Shown here piece after piece: positions 45,570 to 52,944 of a stretch of DNA of 64,000 nucleotides. The stretch comes from Sphingobacterium sp. R2 (GTDB taxonomy: Bacteria > Bacteroidota > Bacteroidia > Sphingobacteriales > Sphingobacteriaceae), in assembly GCF_040760075.1 (NCBI RefSeq), contig NZ_CP142884.1:3658001-3722000 (forward strand), in the 5' to 3' direction. Position 1 is the stretch's first letter; each line of letters starts with the position of its first letter. The notes below the pieces were generated by a model that was given only the letters and a program-made list of their open reading frames with translations, made no database searches and had not been told where the DNA came from. Both the position numbers and the translations under genes were made by a program.

Positions 45570-46369
45570 GTAAAATACAACGTAAAGGAGCAAGACGGAT
45601 AGCGGATATTTCGATAGATTGCCTGGCCAGTCTGAACCGTGGAGAAATTGAAACTGCAAATCTTATGGAGTGGCTCGCTGTTGATCCACGGTTTTTACTC
45701 GAGTATATCCTTCAGCAAAATGGGCGCATTCATTACTTGAAACCAATCTTGGTACTGCTTGATCAGTTACAGAAACCGACGGTAAATTCCATCAATGAAA
45801 CGATCGGGCGGGCGCTGCTCGATTTGATCACACAATATCGTGATAATACCTTCCTGACAATACTATCCAATCATGCTGCAGATCTCGTGCGTTGCTGGGC
45901 AACCTACACGGTCGGAGATAATAAGCAGCTTGAAATTGAGAAACTACTGTTGTCAATGCGTCCTTTTGCCGCAGATCGGCATTTTGGGGTGCGAGAAATC
46001 AGCTGGATGGCGATACGTAATAGGATAGCTTTGGACTTGGAAAGGAGTATTGCTGGTCTGAGTCTATGGACGATGGAGAAGGATGAAAATTTGAGACGTT
46101 TTGCTTCGGAGGCAACCCGACCGAGAGGTGTATGGTGTAAGCACATCGATCGCTTGAAGCAGGAGCCAAGTCTAGCCTTGTCTATTTTAGAACCGCTAAA
46201 ATCTGACCCTTCAAAATATGTTCAGGATAGTGTTGGAAATTGGCTAAATGACGCCAGCAAAAGCCAACCCAGTTTTGTTAGGGCACTTTGTAATCGCTGG
46301 GAACAGGAAAGCGATACCAAGGAAACGCAATACATCATTCGAAAAGCACTTCGAACTATTCTGAAATAA
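45566..46369 (+). CDS. DNA alkylation repair protein, AlkC/AlkD-like HEAT fold
   Basis: 267 residues. All-helical HEAT-repeat protein with the AlkC-type core: REISWMAIRNRIALDLERSI, RRFASEATRPRGVWCKHI, ILEPLKSDPSKYVQDSVGNWLNDAS and QPSFVRALCNRW. AlkC/AlkD remove N3- and N7-alkylated bases. The ATG overlaps the peroxiredoxin stop by 4 nt (ATGA), giving translational coupling, so oxidative and alkylation defence are linked here. It is shorter than many AlkC proteins (about 350), lacking the C-terminal Ig-like part. Glycosylase activity is inferred. Confidence 0.85.
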   Translation: MSKIQRKGARRIADISIDCLASLNRGEIETANLMEWLAVDPRFLLEYILQQNGRIHYLKPILVLLDQLQKPTVNSINETIGRALLDLITQYRDNTFLTILSNHAADLVRCWATYTVGDNKQLEIEKLLLSMRPFAADRHFGVREISWMAIRNRIALDLERSIAGLSLWTMEKDENLRRFASEATRPRGVWCKHIDRLKQEPSLALSILEPLKSDPSKYVQDSVGNWLNDASKSQPSFVRALCNRWEQESDTKETQYIIRKALRTILK

Positions 46370-46508
46370 ATATGTCCGGTGGTTACAGAACAAAAAATGA
46401 CGATCGCTCGCTTGAGCGACATTTGACCTCAGTTTACGACAATAAATCTAAGTTTGCGTACGTTAACTAACGCAGGTTAGATGGATGATCGGCTTGTCCG
46501 AAATTAAA

Positions 46509-46550
46509 AGCCGCCATTCATTGTTCTTAAAAGGACGATAAATGGCGGCT
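46509..46550 (-). terminator. Terminator of the metal-efflux operon
   Basis: The AGCCGCCATT / AATGGCGGCT stem (10 bp) has a 22-nt loop. On the minus strand the stem is followed by TTTTAATTT, 35 nt past the adaptor stop codon. Confidence 0.75.
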
Positions 46551-46584
46551 ATCAGTTGAAATGATTTATTCGATAAGTATGATT

Positions 46585-47736
46585 TTACTCTTCCTTATTC
46601 TGTGCTTTCATTAGTAACGCGAAAGCATTTTTGAGTGCTAATTGTGTGTTCGGTCGAATGTTATCGGCCTGAATCTGCTGTTTTCCGTTCTCTTGGATAC
46701 CTAATTTTACCTCATTCATTTGAAATGAACCAGCGCTATGTTGTACAAATACAAAATATTTATTTTGCCAACGTAGGATAGCGTCTTCTGGTACAACCAT
46801 TGCCTTGGTATTATTGATATGAAGATCGGCATTCATGAACATCCCAGGGGTCAAAATAGCATCGGATTTTTGAAAACGGCATAGCACTTCAGCCATTCTA
46901 TTTTCATCAAAAGTGCGGTTGACAAGAAAGACTGTGGCCGGAATTTTTCGAGCGACTTCCGTATTGGCATATGCAGAAACAGTATTTCCTATCTTGACTT
47001 TAGCCAGATCTTTTTCGAACAGCTGTAGGGAAAGATACATGTCTGATGGATTAACAATCTCAAATAGGATATCTGTGGGAGCGGTATATTTTCCAACACT
47101 GACATTCACTTTGGTGATAAAACCATTGATTGGAGACAATATAGGTACGTCTTTTTTGATGCCTGTCGTCGTCAGTTTCTTCGGCTCGATTCCGATAAGA
47201 CGCAGTTTTTCCGCCAATGAGTGAATTAGGATACGTTCACGATCCATATCTGCTTTGGCCTGCTGGAACACCTTGTCGCTGCTTGCCTTGCTTTGATTGA
47301 GCTCGTATTGTCTTTTATATTCTGTTTCGGCGAGCACATAATTTGTCTGTGCAGTCAAATAGTCCTGTTGGATCTGGATAAACTGCATATCTTCGATAGT
47401 TGCCAATATCTGACCTTTCCGCACGGGTTTTCCAGGGAGCATAGTCGTCGATTTAATATAGCCACCAATGGGAAAACTTAGGCTCACAGTGCTTTCCGGC
47501 GCAACAGCGACATGGCCCTGTAATGTAATTTTGCCACTGACATTTTCGATTGTAGGGGGCCCGATGACAATACCGGCTGCTGCAATCTGTTTGGGTTCAA
47601 GTTGGACACTTTGCGCTAGAGGTGTAGAATCTGCCACGGGCGCTGGCCTGTTATTTTCGGTGTTTTCTCCTTGAGCACAGGCAACGAAGGAAAAAAGGAT
47701 CAAACTGTATACTGTGTTTTTTAACGATTTATTCAT
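46585..47736 (-). CDS. RND efflux periplasmic adaptor, CzcB/CusB type (lipoprotein)
   Basis: 383 residues. The lipobox FVAC gives an acylated Cys near 20. A barrel-sandwich half (VSLSFPIGGYIKSTTMLPGKPVRKGQIL), an alpha hairpin of about 80 residues, the second sandwich half (SPINGFITKVNVSVGKYTAP), a beta-barrel, then a C-terminal domain with IQENGKQQIQADNI are visible. It lacks the Met- or His-rich N-terminal metal site of CusB, so the metal is not indicated. Overlaps the pump gene by 8 nt; together they should expel heavy-metal ions. Confidence 0.92.
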   Translation of the reverse strand: MNKSLKNTVYSLILFSFVACAQGENTENNRPAPVADSTPLAQSVQLEPKQIAAAGIVIGPPTIENVSGKITLQGHVAVAPESTVSLSFPIGGYIKSTTMLPGKPVRKGQILATIEDMQFIQIQQDYLTAQTNYVLAETEYKRQYELNQSKASSDKVFQQAKADMDRERILIHSLAEKLRLIGIEPKKLTTTGIKKDVPILSPINGFITKVNVSVGKYTAPTDILFEIVNPSDMYLSLQLFEKDLAKVKIGNTVSAYANTEVARKIPATVFLVNRTFDENRMAEVLCRFQKSDAILTPGMFMNADLHINNTKAMVVPEDAILRWQNKYFVFVQHSAGSFQMNEVKLGIQENGKQQIQADNIRPNTQLALKNAFALLMKAQNKEE

Positions 47737-50700
47737 TGTATAACTTACTTAATTGGATGGCTGCTTGATTGTAACTGTTTAATGTATTGATGTATTCGCT
47801 TTGTATGCCAATGGCCTGGTTGACAAGAATGACCCATTGTAGGTAGTCTATTTCGCCATTGACGAATTGCTTGTCGGCTGTTACAAAAATTGTATCTGCA
47901 TGCTTTAATCCACGATCTTCATAATATTTTAGTACTTCTTTAAACTTCTCAACCTGCTCGATGGCATTGTTTGATTCTGTCTTCAATTCACTTTTTACGT
48001 ATTCAAGTTCTTTCAACTGACCTTTCCATGCGAGTTTTGCCGCGTTTATTCGATTGGACTGCGCTCCAAAAAATAGGGGTACACTGATGCCGGCGCTGAA
48101 GTAGCTCAAACGGTCGGACGAACGATACAATACCTCCTGACCATGGAAGGTTTGTACCCCCTGCAACGTTTGACTATTATATCCTATTGTAATTTCAGGA
48201 AGCAACTTTGAACGCTCCAGTTGCCATTGCGCATGTGCCGTCTGTGTCTGAAGTTGCGCAATCTTATAGGCTGGAAGTGCTTCAGCCTGACTGGATAAGT
48301 CCGGGTGAATCGACATAACTTCTTTATATTTAATTGTGTCGGAGGCTGGGATAAAACGAATGCTGTCTTGCAATAAGAAATTGAATCTGTTCAGGGTGAT
48401 GTTCATATCTTTTTGAAGCAGCTTTAATTGATTATTGATTTCTTGACGCTGTGTTTGGGCTGCGGTTTGCTCCAGGATATTTGCTGCGCCAACTTCAAAG
48501 CGTTTGCTTGTCTTTGCTTCAAAAATACGATACAGACTATCTGCGCGTAACAAGAGCTCCTTTCGTTTGCCCATTGCCAGATAATCGAAATACAGACTCT
48601 TAACGGCGGTGCGAATCTCCAGGAGATTAAACTTGGTGGATTCACGCGCCAAAGAGAGCTCGTTTTGTAAGACTGCTGTCTGTTTTTTATAAACAGCTGG
48701 AAAACTAACCGTTTGGCTGATACCGATGCGATTATCGGTATACGCACTATTCACATGACCGTAATCGCCTGAAATAGCTAATTTAGATGGGTCGAATCCG
48801 GTTTTGGCCAATTTTTCCTTAGCTTGTTCATTGATCCTGAGCTGTTGGATACGCGGACTATTATGCTCTGCCCGCTGTATGGCCTGCGCTAAAGATATAT
48901 GCTGTGTACTGTTGATCGTTTGTGCCGAAATCTGAGCATCCTGAAAAAAGGAACAAGACAATAGAACCAATAGGACTATTTTGGTTACAGCCGAATTTGG
49001 TTTGCTAAAGGCTTTGTCAGATTTATTAAACAACAGATATAATGCGGGCAAAACAAAGAGGGTAAGGAATGTTGCTGAGATTAAACCGCCAATAACAACC
49101 GTTGCCAGTGGACGTTGTACTTCAGCACCTGCACCATTGCTCAATGCCATTGGTAAAAATCCCAGGGAAGCCACGGCGGCGGTCATCAGTACCGGGCGGA
49201 GACGATTGCGAGTGCCCACCATGATCAGTTCCTGCATGTCGGTAATAATCCCTTCCTTTTTAATACGGTTAAACTCCGAGATCAAGACAATGCCATTTAA
49301 AACGGCAACACCAAATAGCGCAATGAAACCAATGCCTGCCGAGATACTAAAGGGCATCCCCCGAAGTGCCAGGGCAAAAACACCTCCAATCGCCGACAGG
49401 GGAATTGCAGTGTAGATCAGGGCGCCATCTTTTAACGACGAAAATGCAAAGTAAAGCATCCCAAAAATTAAAAGCAGGGCAATGGGCACAGCAATGCTCA
49501 GGCGGGCCTTGGCCTGTTGCAGATTTTCAAATGTACCACCATAAGTCAATGTGTAGCCTGTATCCATTTTAAGCTGGGCAGCAACCTTTTGCTGCAATTC
49601 CTCCACGATGCTTTGCACATCACGCCCCCTGACATTGAAGCCCATGATAATACGGCGCCGCGCATTTTCCCGCTGGATTTGGTTAGGACCCTCCACTTCA
49701 TCAATATGTGCAATCTGGCTAAGTGGAATCTGTAACCCTTTGGCGGTCGTTACTTGTAGATTCCTGACATCTTCAATATTACGGCGACCTTCATTACCTA
49801 CGCGCACAACAAGATCGAAGCTTTTTTCACCTTCATAGATCTTGCCTGCGGAAGCTCCTGCAAAAGCCGAATTAACAGTGCGATTGATGGAAGCGATATC
49901 GAGACCATATTTTGCTATCTCATCCCGGTTGTAGTCTATGACAATCTGGGGCATTCCCGTGACTGATTCGATGTACCAGTCTGCAGTTCCTTTTACTGTC
50001 TTTGCAATATCGCCCAATTGCTGCGCATAGTTTGCCAATTTATCGAGGTCTTCTCCATAAATCTTGCACACGACATCTTGTTTTGCGCCCGTCATTAATT
50101 CATTAAAACGCATTTGTACAGGAAATTGAAAGCCTGTCGTTATCCCGGGCATAACTTCCTGTGCTGTTGAAGACATTTTACCTGCTAACTCCACAAATGA
50201 TTTAGCATTTTTCCATTCCGACTTTGGTTTTAAGACAATGATCATATCACCACCTTCAATAGGCATTGGATCTGTTGGTATTTCTGCGCTTCCGATCCGC
50301 GACACAATTTTTTCAACTTCAGGATAACGATTTTTTAAGGCTTCCGAAACCCGATCCATTGCATTTATAGTTGTCGAGAGATTGGTACCAACGAGCAGCC
50401 TTGTCTCTACAGCAAAGTCACCTTCCTCCAATTGAGGTATAAATTCACCCCCCATTTTTGAAAATACAACGATTGAAATAGCGAAAAGTGCAATTGTGAT
50501 GGCAACGAGTATTTTACGGATAGCAAGTGCACCAGTGAGTGCATTTTGATAAACCCGTTCGAGACGGGTCATAATCCTATCCGAAATATTGGGTTTATGA
50601 TTGAGCTTCTTGCTCACCACCAGTGAGCTTATCATTGGTACATAGGTCAAAGATAGAATGAAAGCGCCTAAAATAGCGAATGCTACCGTTTGAGCCATCG

Positions 50701-52126
50701 GTTTAAACATTTTCCCTTCGATTCCAGTAAGCGAAAGAATAGGCAAGTAGACAATCAAGATGATAATTTGTCCAAAAACTGCGGCATTCATCATTCTGGA
50801 GGCTGAAGAAGTCACTTCCCGGTCCATTTCCTGTTGGGATAAACTATCGATGCCCTTATATTTTTTTGAAAAATGAATATGGTGTAGGATGGCTTCAACA
50901 ATGATAACAGCACCATCGACAATTAAACCAAAGTCCAGTGCTCCTAAGCTCATTAGGTTGCCGCTGACGCCAAATGTGTTCATCATGCTGATGGCAAAGA
51001 GTAGGGATAGCGGGATGACCGAAGCAACAATTAAACCTGCCCTCAGGTTGCCTAAGAACAGCACAAGAACCAGTATGACAATGAGAGCTCCTTCCAAGAG
51101 ATTGTGTTCTACCGTTCCAATGGCGTTGTTTACCATTTTCGTGCGGTCGAGGAAGGGTTCGATAAGAACTCCTTTAGGGAGTGTTTTCTGAATTTGATCG
51201 ACTTTATCTTTGACGATTTTGATCACATCCGAAGAGTTTCCACCTTTGAGCATCATGACAATACCACCGCATACCTCGCCTTGTCCTGCCATTGTTAGTG
51301 CGCCATAACGGATAGCTGAGCCCAACCTGACTTCGGCGACGTGATGGATGAGGATCGGTACGCCACCATTATCTTTGACCACAATTTTATTGATGTCGGT
51401 TATGGATTTTGTCAAGCCAACACTTCGGATATATAATACTGCGGGGCCTTTTTCGATATAGGCTCCGCCTGTATTCTGGTTGTTGTTTTCGAGTGCCGTA
51501 AAGACGTCGCTTATGCTGATATTCAAGGCTTTCAGTTTGGATGGGTTTACAGCAACCTCATATTGTTTGAGTTCTCCACCAAATGTAGCAACATCTGCAA
51601 CTCCGGGAGTTCCGAGAAGTTGACGGCGCACAGTCCAGTCCTGAATGGTGCGCAAGTCTGCCAGCGAATAGGTCTGTTCATAACCTTTTTGAGGTTTGAG
51701 GACATATTGGTAGATTTCACCAAGTCCTGTAGTGACGGGAGCAAGTGTAGGAGCACTTGCATTTTCGTTTATTTCAATTTGTGCGAGACGCTCTGTGACT
51801 TGCTGTCTCGCCCAGTAGATATCGGTGCCATCTTCAAATACGATGGTTATTAAAGATAGACCGAACCGCGACATACTTCGACTTTCCTTGATTTCGGGAA
51901 CATTGCTGACAGCCAATTCCACGGGAAAGGTGATAAGTCGCTCAACGTCTTCGGCACCAAGAGAGGGCGCGGTCGTGATAACTTGAACTTGATTGTTCGT
52001 AATATCTGGTACGGCATCGATAGGCAACTTGGTCAATTGGTAGATGCCATAGCCGACCCATACCAATATAAAAAGACCAATCGCCAGTTTGTTTCGAACT
52101 GAGAATTGTATTATTCTATTAAGCAT
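47729..52126 (-). CDS. Heavy-metal efflux RND pump (CzcA/CusA) fused to a TolC-like outer-membrane channel
   Basis: 1465 residues. The first roughly 1035 are a 12-helix RND transporter: KLPIDAVPDITNNQVQV start, DFGLIVDGAVIIVEA in helix 4 (heavy-metal RND signature with its Asp), VPMISSLVV, PLATVVIGGLISATFLTLFVLPALY near the end. After a linker (KAFSKPNS) a second signal-like stretch (KIVLLVLLSCSFFQDAQISAQT, about 1050-1070) leads into a TolC/CzcC channel to the C-terminus (AIQLSKLYNE). The ATG at 52126 is chosen because the family begins MLNRIIQFSVRNK. One polypeptide would thus supply both membranes' parts; a frameshift is not needed as the frame is continuous. Confidence 0.93.
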   Translation of the reverse strand: MLNRIIQFSVRNKLAIGLFILVWVGYGIYQLTKLPIDAVPDITNNQVQVITTAPSLGAEDVERLITFPVELAVSNVPEIKESRSMSRFGLSLITIVFEDGTDIYWARQQVTERLAQIEINENASAPTLAPVTTGLGEIYQYVLKPQKGYEQTYSLADLRTIQDWTVRRQLLGTPGVADVATFGGELKQYEVAVNPSKLKALNISISDVFTALENNNQNTGGAYIEKGPAVLYIRSVGLTKSITDINKIVVKDNGGVPILIHHVAEVRLGSAIRYGALTMAGQGEVCGGIVMMLKGGNSSDVIKIVKDKVDQIQKTLPKGVLIEPFLDRTKMVNNAIGTVEHNLLEGALIVILVLVLFLGNLRAGLIVASVIPLSLLFAISMMNTFGVSGNLMSLGALDFGLIVDGAVIIVEAILHHIHFSKKYKGIDSLSQQEMDREVTSSASRMMNAAVFGQIIILIVYLPILSLTGIEGKMFKPMAQTVAFAILGAFILSLTYVPMISSLVVSKKLNHKPNISDRIMTRLERVYQNALTGALAIRKILVAITIALFAISIVVFSKMGGEFIPQLEEGDFAVETRLLVGTNLSTTINAMDRVSEALKNRYPEVEKIVSRIGSAEIPTDPMPIEGGDMIIVLKPKSEWKNAKSFVELAGKMSSTAQEVMPGITTGFQFPVQMRFNELMTGAKQDVVCKIYGEDLDKLANYAQQLGDIAKTVKGTADWYIESVTGMPQIVIDYNRDEIAKYGLDIASINRTVNSAFAGASAGKIYEGEKSFDLVVRVGNEGRRNIEDVRNLQVTTAKGLQIPLSQIAHIDEVEGPNQIQRENARRRIIMGFNVRGRDVQSIVEELQQKVAAQLKMDTGYTLTYGGTFENLQQAKARLSIAVPIALLLIFGMLYFAFSSLKDGALIYTAIPLSAIGGVFALALRGMPFSISAGIGFIALFGVAVLNGIVLISEFNRIKKEGIITDMQELIMVGTRNRLRPVLMTAAVASLGFLPMALSNGAGAEVQRPLATVVIGGLISATFLTLFVLPALYLLFNKSDKAFSKPNSAVTKIVLLVLLSCSFFQDAQISAQTINSTQHISLAQAIQRAEHNSPRIQQLRINEQAKEKLAKTGFDPSKLAISGDYGHVNSAYTDNRIGISQTVSFPAVYKKQTAVLQNELSLARESTKFNLLEIRTAVKSLYFDYLAMGKRKELLLRADSLYRIFEAKTSKRFEVGAANILEQTAAQTQRQEINNQLKLLQKDMNITLNRFNFLLQDSIRFIPASDTIKYKEVMSIHPDLSSQAEALPAYKIAQLQTQTAHAQWQLERSKLLPEITIGYNSQTLQGVQTFHGQEVLYRSSDRLSYFSAGISVPLFFGAQSNRINAAKLAWKGQLKELEYVKSELKTESNNAIEQVEKFKEVLKYYEDRGLKHADTIFVTADKQFVNGEIDYLQWVILVNQAIGIQSEYINTLNSYNQAAIQLSKLYNE

Positions 52127-52179
52127 TTTAGTAAAATCTAAATTATAAGAAATCGTGCAAACCTCATTTTGGGACAAAA

Positions 52180-52205
52180 AAAGACCTGCAACTTGAAAAA
52201 TCAGG
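52180..52205 (-). terminator. Weak hairpin upstream of the efflux pump gene
   Basis: On the minus strand ACCTG pairs with CAGGT around a 13-nt loop and is followed by T7, between the small upstream gene and the pump start. Only a 5-bp stem, so at most a partial terminator or attenuator. Confidence 0.3.
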
Positions 52206-52233
52206 TTGTTTTAACATGCTGATTTAATATAAA

Positions 52234-52611
52234 TTAGACTTGAGGCGGGCGGAATAATGCGGAAATATAGGATCTGGAATAATTATTCGGTTTAGGCAAA
52301 CCAAAAGCACTATCCACTGCGACTTGATGCGGCCTAACATAATGAATCTTATGGTTGGACACAAAGACAAATGAAAATGCTGTTAGATCATATTTTTTGA
52401 AGGGCAGTTTCATGTCTTCCTGCTCATCGTTGTCAGGAAGATCCTGGCCCCAATAATGCATGGAAAGAAATTCCATAAAGGTTATGGGCGGACCTATCTC
52501 ATTATGGATTGTAAAATGCTGATACAGCTTGGGCAGTTTCGCCAGCTGGGACAGCATCGTTGATTCTCCAATGACCAAAAATAGAAATATGTAAAGAAAA
52601 AATCTTTTCAC
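52234..52611 (-). CDS. Small exported protein upstream of the metal-efflux genes
   Basis: About 125 residues from the GTG at 52611, chosen because VKRFFLYIFLFLVIGES then forms a hydrophobic signal segment; the TTG at 52635 is an alternative. The body (HFTIHNEIGPPITFMEFLSMHYWGQ, EEDMKLPFKKYD-like, VSNHKIHYVRPHQVAVD) has several His residues. Small genes of this type often precede CzcA/CusA operons in Bacteroidota. A metal-binding role is guessed from location and His content only. Confidence 0.6.
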   Translation of the reverse strand: MKRFFLYIFLFLVIGESTMLSQLAKLPKLYQHFTIHNEIGPPITFMEFLSMHYWGQDLPDNDEQEDMKLPFKKYDLTAFSFVFVSNHKIHYVRPHQVAVDSAFGLPKPNNYSRSYISALFRPPQV

Positions 52612-52828
52612 CGCTGTAAAAATACAGTTGTTCAATCAATTTCGCAACAAAACTATCACTTATTGTGCAGATCGATCGGGGAAGGGGAGCGTTCTTTGAA
52701 ACGATGTCATAGTGAGCCGATTTCGGATGGCCGAGTATTAATCCAAGTATAAATCTAGGTGAGCCAATCGGGCGCCATTTAACGCTTTGTGCGTTTTTTG
52801 TTGCTTTGTTGTAATCGTTTGTGCGTTA
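52612..52828. other. Gene-free part of the divergent region
   Basis: No gene is seen between the efflux operon start and the Fur-like elements; this part holds only unremarkable A+T-rich sequence and presumably the minus-strand promoter. Confidence 0.4.
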
Positions 52829-52865
52829 TATTATTTAGAATAATTAAAAATAATTCTAAATAATA
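52829..52865. promoter_or_regulatory. Fur-superfamily-like palindrome 1
   Basis: TATTATTTAGAAT (52829-52841) and its exact complement ATTCTAAATAATA (52853-52865) form 13-bp perfect arms with an 11-bp spacer. TTAGAAT/ATTCTAA half-sites are of Fur/PerR type. It lies just upstream of the -7 element, where a bound repressor would block polymerase. Confidence 0.7.
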
Positions 52866-52878
52866 GGTTTTAATATCT

Positions 52879-52886
52879 TACATTTG
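52879..52886 (+). promoter_or_regulatory. -7 element of the TonB receptor operon
   Basis: TACATTTG fits TAnnTTTG. It sits exactly between two Fur-like palindromes, 58 nt before the ATG. Confidence 0.6.
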
Positions 52887-52892
52887 TAACTG

Positions 52893-52909
52893 TTTAGAAT
52901 TATTTTAAA
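52893..52909. promoter_or_regulatory. Fur-superfamily-like palindrome 2
   Basis: TTTAGAAT-T-ATTTTAAA, an 8-1-8 dyad with one mismatch, using the same half-site as palindrome 1. It covers the expected transcription start about 7 nt after the -7 element. Confidence 0.65.
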
Positions 52910-52944
52910 TAAACACGCTTCTTTATGCGTTTTTATTCTTACTT

